The position numbers and the translations under genes were made by a program. From Diospyros lotus (lineage: Eukaryota; Streptophyta; Magnoliopsida; Ericales; Ebenaceae): DNA of 64,000 nt. The DNA lies in contig NC_068346.1 in assembly GCF_014633365.1 (NCBI RefSeq), positions 35,403,191-35,467,190 on the forward strand, in the 5' to 3' direction. Shown here piece by piece: positions 33,295-44,545 of this stretch. Positions within the stretch are counted from its first letter, which is position 1. Every line of letters starts with the position of its first letter. A model generated the notes under the pieces. The model did not search any database. It was not told where the DNA came from and saw only the letters and a program-made list of their open reading frames with translations.

Positions 33295-34058
33295 CAACTA
33301 TATAGTCCCATTATCGATGTTAGCTAACTGTGTTTTTAGTGAAGCCGATTTCCTTTTCTGGGTTGGAGCATGGAGGCCAGATTTTAGGACTCACGTACAG
33401 TGAAATTCCTTTGCAAGCTAAATTCTTTTGTGCAAAATATGCTTTGACATAAGGAAAATGTTATTGGTATCCTTTGATCTATAGCTTGGACTATATAATG
33501 TATAAAAAATGATAAAAATATCTCTCATCTAAAGTAATGAAGTGCATGACTAAATTACCCTTCACCCAAAATGGTGAGGCGGCGAGGCGAGGTGCAAGGC
33601 GATGGGGTGTAAGAGGTATTTTTGATATTTTACATATATTATGTAGTTCAAGATATAACTTTTGATATACCAATAACATGGTGCTTGCTGTAAATAAATA
33701 AAAGGAGTATTCTTCACCTTTCAAAATTACGCCGACTACCCTTACTGTTCAAAGGCTGTACTGGATTACCCTTGCTGTTAGATTTTCATTATATATACCC
33801 ATTTGAATTTCTTAACGGCCCATCTAGTGGATGGCAGGTCAGTGTAATTTTCAAAATGTGAATATTATGCTGTAATTTCGTGAAACCCAGGTCACCGGTC
33901 AACTTTTGAAGCCTGCAGACATCTCAACCGAACTCACAAGCGGCTAGGTGCCATCTTATTTAGCTCTACAGAATGATGATAAACTGTTTGCAGAAGATCT
34001 AGCATGGAATCCCTTGGCCGAATCAACAGATCCTGCTAGCAGTTGCATGGCTTTTCTC
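33295..34058. other. Intergenic; holds a small MITE and HIPP 3' flank
   Basis: No gene seen. A 222-bp MITE lies at 33458-33679. About 33900-34058 is the 3' flank of the HIPP gene on the minus strand and matches 10174-10292 in inverse. Confidence 0.5.
33458..33679. repeat. 222-bp MITE with ATGTTATTGGTAT ends
   Basis: Inverted ends of about 30 bp start ATGTTATTGGTAT on both strands. No convincing target duplication and no other copy in the window. Confidence 0.5.
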
Positions 34059-34691
34059 TCATATAATGGAGCAGTTGGTGCCACCATAAGGCTCATAGCG
34101 CACCTCGACAAGGCGGCAGCAGGCACTGCAGCAAGAAGGCAGAGGAGCTGGAGGAGGATTTGCAGGCTTAGGCTTCTCTGGAGGAGGATTTGCAGGTTTA
34201 GGCTTCTCTGGAGGAGGATTTGCAGGCTTAGGCTTCTCTGGAGGAGGATTTGCAGGCTTAGGCTTCTCTGGAGGAGGATTTGCAGGCTTTGGTTCGCTAA
34301 CACTGCCGAAAACTGCGGTCTTCCCAGTCTTCCTCACTTGCTTTGCTACTTGAATTGGATCAACGTCCCCAACCACCTTCAGTATCCCCTTCTGTTCATC
34401 CACAGATATTTCTGCAATACCTGTTCAGCAAGCATATGCTAATAAATCTGTCTTAAAGTAACGAAAGCATTATTGTTCAGAATCAAATTTGAATGAAGAT
34501 GATGAAGCTGATACCTTTAAGTTTTGCGACTGCTTTCAGTATCTGAGTCTTGCATTTCTGGCAGGCGATGCAGACCTTCAATTCTATTATCTGGAGTAAT
34601 GTAAATATGCATGGAAACAGATGAACAAGAGATGAAGGAGACTTGAATGAGTGCACCAAAAGGTAAAGTATTATTACCGTATTACCTTCAT
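34059..34691 (-). CDS. HIPP metal-binding isoprenylated protein with Pro-rich decapeptide repeats, 3 exons
   Basis: Minus-strand exons 34686-34691, 34515-34590 and 34059-34420 encode 147 residues. Exon 1 is Met-Lys, exon 2 has the HMA loop VCIACQKCKTQ, and exon 3 completes the fold (VDEQKGILKVVGDVDPIQVAKQVRKTGKTA). It then carries about four copies of a ten-residue PKPANPPPEK repeat, a cysteine cluster (CCSACC) and ends CSII (CaaX). Splice signals are conserved with the 9615 gene. The repeat array is absent from that paralog and explains the extra length. The TATA position reads TACAAATA, so expression may be weaker. Confidence 0.85.
34152..34290 (-). repeat. 30-bp coding minisatellite in HIPP exon 3
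   Basis: About four and a half near-identical 30-bp units (GGAGGAGGATTTGCAGG core in plus orientation) encode the Pro/Lys decapeptide repeat. Unit length is a multiple of three, so copy changes keep the frame. Confidence 0.85.
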
Positions 34692-35696
34692 GGCAGTAGT
34701 TTGAGGCAAGAATCTGGATATTGAACTTGTGGGTTCATTTCATTCCTATTTGTACACCTCAAGATAACTTGCTCTTTAATTAAGGGTTATTGGAAGACCT
34801 TGACTATGTGAAAGGTGACTCCATGTGAGCTTAGACCCCATATGGTAAGAAATGTCAGAAAAGCTAGGCTATGTGAAGGTGACTCCATGTGAGCTTAGAC
34901 CCCATATGGTAAGAAATGTCAGAAAAGCTAGTGAAAGGGCATTATTATTGGCCCACAAGTTAGCAATAGTACCTGGCCTGCGCCAATGAAAGAGACCTTC
35001 AATAACACGTTTTGCACCTGGCCTTTTGTTCTTACTAGCAATAGTAAGATTACAAAATACTTAATTCTCACCTAATTTTTAATTTTGAGACTTAATTCTT
35101 AATTTTATTGATTAGGGTATTCAACCCTTTTTTTTTTATTTAGTTTCAATTTTAAATTATTAATTATTATTGGTATATCTATAGATCTATTAGATGGATC
35201 GACGAGAAAAATTTTACTTATCAATCAAAATCATATAAATTTTGTTATTTCATCAATCAAATCATTTAGTCTAGCTAAGTGTCATGTTAATAATTTATGA
35301 TAAAATATAATAAGGCACTGTTATGTTGCTCATTGTTGGGTAACCGACTGAGAGAGAGGGGGTGGGCTTCATGCATATGACATACGCCACATGCATGGCC
35401 CACTCCTCTCTCTCAGTTGCCTGATGGTGGACAACATAACAGTTGCCTATAATAATAAACAATTGTCTAAAATTGAGATTAAGTGGTAAATTTTTCACCT
35501 CATCAGTCAGATCATTAATAATTTAATGTTATTAGCTACCCTACATGGGGAGATTAATTAATCAATTAATTTCATAATGAAGACGTGAATGGACGTTGTT
35601 GAAGACGTGAATGGGGGTTTGGCAGAGGCCATCATTCCACACAACTTCCTACCATACAAAAGGCCTTTGTTTAAAATTAAAAATTAAAAATTTTAA
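34692..35696 (+). repeat. R2 repeat, HIPP upstream region; no gene
   Basis: Shared promoter-side sequence of the HIPP family. Contains a 62-bp tandem duplication at about 34804-34930 (GGTGACTCCATGTGAGC unit, twice) and a small MITE at 35313-35448. Confidence 0.55.
35313..35448. repeat. 136-bp MITE
   Basis: Inverted ends AGGCACTGTTATGTTG and CAACATAACAGTTGCCT. Relatives at 22600 and 40490 lack it, reading straight through an ATAATAATA stretch. The duplication is obscured by the AT repeat. Confidence 0.65.
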
Positions 35697-36607
35697 ATGA
35701 AAGTTCTTAGGTGGCAGTTGGGAGTAACAGTTTATTTTTTTATTTTTTTAAAGTAAAGTTTTAAATAAAATGAGACTTTGTGTAACAGTAAAATTGTTTA
35801 AAAAATCAATTACTGTTTAGAGGTTATTGGATTAAATTTTATTAACGTAGTTAATTTTTATTTTTTAAGCAAAGTACATAAAAGATAATTAAAAAAAAGC
35901 TTAATACATATGGTGCTACCTCGACAACTAGTTGAGATACAAAATCTTGATATTTTTGTATATTAGGTATCAAATATTATATTTTTTTAATTATTGATGA
36001 GAGAGCATAACAAATCAGTCAACTTATTCAAATATTGTCAATTAGTCATTCACATAGTGTGTCATCCACGAAAACAAGCGCATTTATATACGCACTAACT
36101 TTCCCTCCAGGAAAGAACTTAAAACAATAATTTTTAATACTTAAAGTATCAAATCTTGACGTTTTATACATCAAGAACTACGCGTCATATTCTTTTATTA
36201 TTGACAGTACATCATATGTATTAAGCTTTATAAAAACACTTTATTAACAGGGTTTCATAACATCAAAACATTAACAAAATTTTAACATTTGACCTCAAAA
36301 TAGTAACTCATTTTTTAAACAACTTTATTGCAACGCTAAAGGTTATTTTGTTTAAAGTTTTGTCTAAAAAATTAAAAGTAAAATATGACTCTCAAACGTC
36401 AGTCAATAAATTTTTATTTAATTTTTTTACTTTTTTATATATATGTAACACGAGCCATCCCTCTAATATATATAACATGTATGTATATTTATGTACACTA
36501 GGGATTAAATAAGTAATTATACAATTCTAAATATAATATAAATATAAATAATTTTTTGGGTTTTTTATTTTTAATATAAATGGTTAATTTTATACAAGTA
36601 AATAAAT
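35697..36607 (+). repeat. R1 AT-rich repeat; no gene
   Basis: Matches other R1 copies. Includes a TTAATACATA MITE at 35899-36226. The end lines up with 15245-15525, marking the left edge of duplicated segment C. Confidence 0.6.
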
Positions 36608-37037
36608 TATTTGGATTTTCAGCGAGAAATCCTAATTAGTCTCGAAAATTATTTCCTATTCCTAATTGGTTTCTTGTTTAGTTTGTAATCTTATTTTATA
36701 GTCAATTAGAAGTTGTTGTTAGGTAAGGAAACCTTAGTTTTGATGAATAAGGAAACCTTAACCTTGTTGAACATGAAAACTAGTCTATAAATAGGATGGT
36801 TGGCTTGTTAGTCAAGGAGAGCAAATCACTTGTGAGAGATCACTGAGAGTTAGGAATTGGATATAATTGGCACTTGAGTTTTGTAGTTGTAAACTTTATT
36901 ACATAGTGATATTTTTTCTCTGTCGTCCTAACGGACGTGATTTTTCCCTTTTAGGGTTTTCTACGTAAAATCTCGTGTTTGATTGTGATTGGATCATATT
37001 GTGTTTATTTCTCATCTTATTTTTTTTTTCTTCAACA
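36608..37037 (+). mobile_element. copia-type solo LTR with TAAAT duplication
   Basis: 430 bp, sister of 15526-19045 without its nested insertions. The first base pair TG has become TA; it ends CTTCAACA. 5-bp TAAAT duplications at 36603-36607 and 37038-37042. TATAAATAGG near 36786. Confidence 0.85.
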
Positions 37038-38478
37038 TAAATAATTATTCAAATGCAAATACAAGTGTATGGATTCTTCATATATAAAATTATGACTATA
37101 GACTCCAAGTGTATGGATTCTTCATAGACAAAATTATGACTATATAGACTACAAGTGTATGGATTCTTCATATATAAAATTATGACTATATAGAATTATT
37201 TTGATTGGGGATAGAGTTGGTGTTCTTAAAAGAATTAAAAAGTCATTGGACAAAATTAAAAAAAAAAATCTATCATAATGACTAATGTGGTCTTGGAATG
37301 AGTATTCGGTTCATTTGGTTAAATGAAAGTTCATTAGGTCGCAGTTGGTAGTAACATAACAGTTTATTTTATATATTTTTTAAAATAAAATTTTAAATAA
37401 AATGAGACTTTGTGTAACACTAAAGTTGTTTAAAAGATCAATTACTGTTTAGAGGTTATTGGATTAAATTTTATTATTGTAGTTATTTTTTATTTTTTAA
37501 GCAAGATACAAAAAGATATTTTATAAAAAGGCTTAATACATACGTTGCTCCCTCGGCAATTAATTGAGATTTGGAATCTTAACATTTTTTAACATTAGAG
37601 ATCAAATATTATATTTTTTAATTATTGAGGGAGCATAATAAACCAATCAACCTATTCAAATATCGTCAACAAATCATTCGCGTGGTGTGCCACTCACGGA
37701 AACAAGTGTGTTTATACACACTAATTTTTTGTCACGGTAAGAACTTAAAGTAATAATTTTTAATGGTTAAGATACTGAATTTTGACGTTTTCACATCAAG
37801 GACTATACGTCATATTTTTTAATTATTGATAGGACATCGTATGTATTAAGCTTTATAAAAACAATTTATTGATAGGGTTTTGTAACATCAAAACATTAGC
37901 AAAATTTTAGTAACTAATTTTTTAAACAACTTTATTGCAACACTAATGGTTTTGTCTAAAAAATTAAAAGTAAAATATGATTTGTCAAACGTCACTCAAT
38001 AAAGTTTTATTTAATTTTTTTTTACATATATGTAACATGAGCCTTCCCTCTAATATATATAACATGTATGTACATTTATGTACACTACGAGTTAAATAAG
38101 TAATTATACAATTCTAAATATAATATAAATATAAATAATTTTTCAGCTTTTTTATTTTTAATTTAAATGGTTAATTTTATACAAGTAAATAAATAATTAT
38201 ACAAATGCAAATACAAGTGTATTTACGACGACAAGTGCATGCATGGATTTTTCATATATAAAATTATGACTATATATAGACTACAAGTGTATGGATTCTT
38301 CGTACATAAAATTATGACTATATAGAATTATTTTGATTGGGGGATAGAGTTGGTGTTCTTAAAAGAATTAAAAAGTCGTTGGACAAAGTTAAAAAAAAAT
38401 TTATCATACTGATTAATGTGGTCTTATTTAGGAATGAGTACTCAGTCCGTTCGGTTACAACCATGTGTTATCCCTTCT
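37038..38478 (+). repeat. R1 AT-rich repeat; no gene
   Basis: Second R1 copy in tandem, matching 19046-20460. TTAATACATA MITE at 37530-37851. Three tandem TGTATGGATTCTTC units at 37065-37180. Confidence 0.6.
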
Positions 38479-39080
38479 CAAAGTCGGCTCAACCAACTTG
38501 TGGGTTTTAGGCGAAAAAGTTTGTTGGGACCTTCTCAAGAATATTAATTTTTTTTATAAAAAATAAATAATACACATTTCTATGAAAAATTCTATTATTT
38601 CATTAAATTAAAAAAGAAAAAAAAGTTGAGATTTAATGATAGTGAATTTTTAACTAAAATATAATATCTAAAAGATCAAAAGAAATCAAACAACCTATTA
38701 CAATAAATAAAGAGAAGGTAAAAATTGAGAAGAAAAAATTAAGAACAATGAGATCTTTTTAGGACTGTAATTGAAAGATTTATAATAAAAGGTAAATTTA
38801 TAATCTTAAAATCTATGAAATATTCAAGAAGAAATGGTAAAAATTGAGAACAATAGGAAGAGAAAACGTAAAAATTGAGAAGATAAAACATTGTAAATTG
38901 ATTGTTGGGTCGGGTGTCTTCGAAAATTTGGATTGAAAGTAAGATTTTATTTTGGTCTCAATTTTTTTAAAAAATGTTTATTATTAAAAAATAAAAATAT
39001 ATAAATTACAAAATTTTGAGACCTTTGTAAATGCGGGCCTTAGACGGTTGCCTAGATGGCTTTATGGTAGAGCCGGTTCT
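38479..39080 (+). repeat. hAT-like MITE family copy
   Basis: Full-length copy starting CAAAGTCGGCTC and ending near GAGCCGGTTC. Sister of 20461-21050. Confidence 0.6.
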
Positions 39081-39084
39081 TCCC

Positions 39085-39365
39085 TCATATCCCCTTTTTG
39101 TTCATCCACAGATCGATACTTCTACAATACATGTTCAGCATATGCTAATGAAAAGTATTGTCCAAAATCAAATTTGAATGAAGATGATGAAGCTGATACC
39201 TTCAAGTTTGGGACTGCTTTCAGTATCTGAGTCTTGCTTTTCTGGCAGACCTTCGGCTCTGTTACCTGCAGTAATGTAAATATGCATGGAAACAGATGAA
39301 CAAGAGATGAAGGAAACTTGAATGAGTGCACCTAAAGGTGACGTATTATTATTGTATACCTTCAT
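39085..39365 (-). pseudogene. HIPP gene fragment, CxxC deleted
   Basis: Exon 1 at 39360-39365, exon 2 at 39200-39265, exon 3 start ending at 39130. Reads VCQKSKTQILKAVPNL, with the same cysteine-removing deletion as the copies at 0.6 and 21 kb. Confidence 0.75.
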
Positions 39366-40450
39366 GGCAGTAGCTTGAGGCAAGAAGCTGGATATTGTAC
39401 TTGTGGGTTCATTTTATTCCTATTTGTACACCTCATCAAGATAACTTGTTTAAGGGTTTTAAAGAAGACCTTGACTACGTGAAGGTGACCTCCATGTAAG
39501 CTTACACCACCCATCTCGTAAGAAATGTCAAAAAGCTAGTGGAAGGGCGTTGGCCTATCAGTTATCAGGAGTACAAAATGAGGAAGTGAAAGAGGGGGAA
39601 TTGATATGTTACCCACATATGCAATCTTATGCTGTCTGATGCGGGCTTTATCTCCACCCCACCCCCAATGGGGCCCGCGTTAGACAACAGCCCTCATGAA
39701 AGAGGACCTTCAATAATATGACCTCCAACATATGAGATCAATTTAGAAGACATGTCATTGCTGATATGACTCGACATTTGTCATAAAAAAAAAATATAAA
39801 TTAGACCCACATGTATAATTTTATTTATTTATTTTTTTATGTGTATACATGGATCCCATTATATATATTTTTTTTATGATGGATGACTTGCCACATTAGT
39901 AATGACACAAATTTCTCAAATTGATTTCAAGTGATAGATAAAATTATATCTAATTAAGCCAATTGGGATATAATTATCAAAATTGAAATGTTTGGATGAA
40001 TTTATAAATTTACAAAAAGGTTTGAATTTATTTTCTATTTGCCCTTATTTTTAAGGTAGAAGTAAGATTGTTTGTCAAAATAACTTTTCTTTTGCACTTA
40101 TATGGAGGTAGAAGCTCTGACATTGATGAATTCCAGACAAATTAAATAAAAAAAGAAAAAAAAATCATTTTTGCCTAATTTTTAATTTTATTGATTAGGG
40201 TATTCAACCTTTTTTTAATTTAGTTTCAATTTTAAATTATTGTTTATTGTTGTTATATTTAATAATAATTAATAATGTGATAAGTCATGTTTGATTACTT
40301 AGTCAATAAAGTACTATGAACTTGCCAACTATGGAATTGAGAGTATAGAGATGTTAGATCAATCGGTTGACGACATGAACTATACTTATGAATTAAAATT
40401 ATGTAGATTTTGTCACTTCATCAATCAAATCATTTAATCTAATTTGTTAG

Positions 40451-40498
<48 letters not shown>

Positions 40499-41791
40499 CA
40501 GTTATCTAAAGTTGAGGCTGAGATTAAATGGTAGATTTTGTCACCTCATAAATCAGATCATTAATAATGTTACTTGATGTTATTAGCTACCCTACACTAC
40601 ATGGGGATTAATTAATCAATTAATTTCACAAAGAAGTGTGAATGGAGGTTGTTTTCGTCCTGATGGGGATAGGATTGGAAGAAGCCTTCATTCCACACAA
40701 CTTCCTACCATACAAAAGGCTTTGTTTAAAATTAAAAATTAAAAATTTTAAATGAAAGTAACAGTTTATTTTTTTAATTTTTTTAAAGTAAAGTTTTAAA
40801 TAAAATGAGACTTTGTGTAATAGTAAAGTTGTTTGAAAAATCAATTATTATTTAGAGGTTATTGGTTTAAATTTTATTAACGTACATAGTTAATTTTTGT
40901 TTTTTGAGTAAGATACATAAAAAATATTTTATAAAATGCTTAATACATACGTTGTTTTTTCGACAATTAGTTGAGATACAAAATCTTAATATTTTTTAAT
41001 ATTAGGGATAAAATAATATATTTTTTTATTATTAAGAGAGTACAACAAATCAATCAATTTATTCAAATATTGTTAATTGGTCATTCGCATGATTTGTCAC
41101 TCACGGTAGCAAGGACGTTCATATACGTGCTAATTAACTTTTCATCACGGTAAAAACTTAAATAAATAATTTTTAATAGTTAAGATATAGAATCTTGACG
41201 TTTTACACATCAAGGACTACATGCCATATTTTTTAATTGTTAATGGAGTATCGTATGTATTAAGCTTTATAAAAACACTTTATTAATAGAGTTTCATAAT
41301 ATCGAATCTGTTGAAATAAATAACTGTCTTTGGAAAAGGTCATGTTGCATTTTGTATTCTATAGCCAAGTGGGACATGTTCCTCTCTACATTTCTCTGTG
41401 GAATGATGTTAAACCTTAATTGGGTAGGATCCAGATGATAGTCCTTGGGTGGTGTTGTACTTTGAATTGTTGTTATAATTTATTGCATCATAATGTTGGG
41501 CCATGGGTTGCATTCATTGGGGGTCATGTTTTGTATGTGTTGGGAACGTGAGCATTGACATGACACAATTGACTTGTGAGTGTTGACTTGTGTATGATAG
41601 ACGAGTATATGCATTAGAGCATTCGTGTGTATGATAGGCGAGTATATGAATAAATTTTTAATAATTTTTTAGAACGCCATTAATCTAATTATCAGTTAGG
41701 GCCCCACCAACTCTTGAGTCGGTCCTATTTCCCAATCTTCCGTGCTTATTTTGCTACTAGAATTGGATCAACTTCCCCAATAGCCCTTAGT
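39366..41791 (+). repeat. R2 and R1 repeats of segment C; no gene
   Basis: Matches 21333-23718 and 24555-24747 of segment B and carries the empty site of the hAT element at about 41590. An (AAT)n microsatellite lies at 40454-40497, and a TTAATACATA MITE at 40938-41265. Small ORFs are not conserved between copies. Confidence 0.55.
40454..40497. repeat. (AAT)n microsatellite
   Basis: About 14 AAT units. The sister site near 22600 has only about three, so this expanded after duplication. Confidence 0.9.
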
Positions 41792-42470
41792 CAAAGTTGG
41801 CTCAACTAACTTGGACGTCTTAGGCGAAAAAGTTTGTTAGAACCTTTTCAAGAATATTATTTTTTTTATAAAAAAATAAATAATACACTTTTTTATTGGA
41901 AAATTATATCATTTTATTAAATAAAAAAATAAAAAAATTAAGTTAAACTTCAATAAACTACAAAATACGATAATCTCTCAATGTAGTGAATTTTCAACTA
42001 AAATATAACATATGAGAGATCAAAAGAAGCCAAACAATTTACTATAATAAATAAAAAAATATTTAAAATTGGGAACAAAAAAAATTGAAATGCTGGGATT
42101 ATTTTAGGGTTGCAATTGAAAGATTTATAATCAAAAATAAATTTACAATCTTAAAGTCAATGGGATAATTAAGAAGAAACGATAAAAATTGAGAAGAGAA
42201 AATTGGAAATAATGGGAAGAGATAACATAAAAATTGAGAAGAGAAAATGGGGAAGATAAAACGTTGCAAATTGATTGTTGGACTAGATGTTTGTGAAAAT
42301 TTGGACTGAAAGTTAAATTTTATTTTGAGCTCAATTTTTTTTTTAAATTATTTATTATTAAAAAGAAAATAATAAAAAATATATAAAATTGTAAAATTTT
42401 GAGGTCTTCATAAGCAGTGCGGCCTTAGGTGGCCGCTTAGATGACTTCATGCATGGTGGAGCTAGCTCTA
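41792..42470 (+). repeat. hAT-like MITE family copy
   Basis: Sister of 24748-25410; begins CAAAGTTGGCTC. Non-coding. Confidence 0.6.
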
Positions 42471-42474
42471 CCCT

Positions 42475-42765
42475 CAGTGTCCCCTTTTGTTCATCTACAG
42501 ATACTTCTACAATACCTGTTCAGCATATCCTAATGAAAAGTATTGTTCAGAATCAAATTTGAATGAAGATGACAAAGCTGATACCTTCAAGTTTTGTGGC
42601 TGCTTTCAGTATCTGAGTCTTGCATTTCTTGCAGGAGATGCTGACCTTCAACTCTGTTAGCTGCAGTAATATAATTATGCATGCATGGAAACAGACGAAC
42701 AAGAGATGAAGGAAACTTGAATGAGTGCACCAAAAGGTGAAGTATTATTATCGTATTACCTTCAT
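42475..42765 (-). pseudogene. HIPP gene fragment, exons 1-2 and exon 3 start
   Basis: Exon 1 at 42760-42765, exon 2 at 42585-42660, exon 3 start ending at 42515. The acceptor is intact, unlike the sister at 25.5 kb. The loop reads VSISCKKC. Truncated in exon 3 at the common point. Confidence 0.75.
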
Positions 42766-42786
42766 GGCAGTTTGAGGCAAGAAGCC

Positions 42787-43347
42787 GGTGAGGCTGCAAT
42801 TCTGGAAGAACATGTAGGCTGTAGCTGATATTCAGGCATTAATGCGACAGCTCCGGCGTTCTGACTACTACACAGACATGGAATCCAGGAGCTGGCTGCC
42901 AAGGAAAGAGCTGGGCCAGGATTCTGCAGACTTGTGAAGGATCTTGTGGTTGGACGTCATGGCTATGGCTGCATCAAGTTTCTGGGAGAAACAGATGTGC
43001 AGAAGCTTGATCTGGATACCTACATCCACTTTAACGACCGTGAAGTGATTGTCTACATGGACGAGAGCAAGAAACATCCAATCGGACAGGGTCTCAACAA
43101 GCCTGCAGTGGTCACTCTCCTTAACATCAAATGCATTGAAAAAAAGACAGGCAAACAGTACGTCGATGGACCTAAGGTTGAAAAGTACAGAGAGCTTCTA
43201 GTGAAGAAAGGAAACAAACAAGGTGTGGAGTTTGTGTCATATGACCCTGCGGAAGGGGAACGGAAATTCAAGGTCCAGCACTTCAGCAAATACGAGTTTG
43301 GAGATGACAGTGAATGGGCAGATGGTTTCTCAACTTTCTTTCTATGA
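42787..43347 (+). pseudogene. NUP98 autoproteolytic domain fragment (copy C)
   Basis: Better preserved sister of 25725-26285. The frame is open from [12 protein letters not shown] to the stop, a 137-residue ORF from 42934, with [25 protein letters not shown] and the HFS cleavage site. It lacks the TGA of copy B. A frameshift before IQELAAKE and loss of the FG-repeat and RNA-binding parts make it a fragment, not a nucleoporin gene. Confidence 0.85.
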
Positions 43348-43559
43348 TTGCTGGTGCAAGTAGATATCTGTACCTTTTCAGTTCGATTATATTGGAAAAC
43401 TCGAGTCTTTGTCGTGGCTGCATCCAGTATGGTCTTTTATTCTTGTTCTTTTCTTTGGAATTGTTTGGATTTGGAGTCCGTATACTTGTGAGTACCTTGG
43501 AGTCAGTCTCAAACTGCAATTATCCGGCAATATATGGCTTTTGTGAAACCAGTCAATTA

Positions 43560-44545
43560 CGTAATATGCAACAAATAATAGCCACAATAGCGTGGCGGCG
43601 GATTTGTTTCCACTGCCACGCTAGATTGTTCCCTTTCCTTTATTTAATATAAATTCTAGAGAATTCTATCAAGAGTTGGAATTTTCTAGAAATATGCAAC
43701 AAATAATAGCCACAATTGCATTCTTGCTGTCCAAGTTTTTCTAATTTATCTAGAAATTCTATTCTAGTTTTTTTCTATCAGTTATCACTCCTCCTGGGTG
43801 CGCATTTCAGTAACTCCAATCATGTCTTGTAGCTTGAGAACCTAGTCTTCTTGTCCTTGAACCACAAATCTTTGAGGTTGCTCCACGTAGATTTCTTCTT
43901 TGAGATAGTCATTTAAGAATGCCAACTACATCTTGTTGATAGATGTCACTTTTTCTGTGCCACGAGGGCTATCAATGCCCTTGTAGTGTCAAGTCATGCT
44001 ACTGGAGTGTTATAGTCTAAGAACATTCCTTTCTCGGTCTTCTCATCGAGTTTAATTACCCCATTTTTCCTTTGGAATATGGACGTAGCAGATGCAGCTG
44101 AATACTCTTAGGTGCTTTGCTAATGGCTTTTGTCCGCTCCATGCTTTGATTGGTGTCTTATCTTGCACGACTTTTGTTGGACATCTTTTCAGTAGGTAGA
44201 TTGCAGTGCTTACGGCTTATGCCCAAAAGGTTTTTGAAAGACCTTTCTCCATTAGCATAGATCTTCCTGCCTTCATTACAATTCTATTCTTTCTTTCTAA
44301 TACACCATTTTTCTCAGTGCATATCCCATTATAATTAAGCTGATGCTCCATTCATTCATCTTCATATAACTTGTTGAACTCATTAGAGGTATACTCTTTT
44401 CCTTTACCACTCCTTGGTGTCTTTACGTAGTGACCACTTTGTTTTTTGACGTGAACTTTAAATTTCTTGAAAATTTCTAAAACTTGTGATATTTCTCATA
44501 AAAAATAGACCCACATCATTCAAGTGTAGTCATCAATAAATAGAA
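43560..44545 (-). mobile_element. Ty1/copia remnant, copy C, left part
   Basis: LTR debris (43560-43780), then on the minus strand RT block (about 43790-43960) and, after a deletion near 44000, integrase pieces to 44545. Parallel to 26490-26859 plus 28539-29650. Interrupted by the MULE. Confidence 0.7.

Noticed and set aside
33948..34442. 164-codon plus-strand ORF with repeated RRICRLRLLW
   Set aside because: Antisense of the 30-bp repeats in the HIPP exon at 34059-34420.
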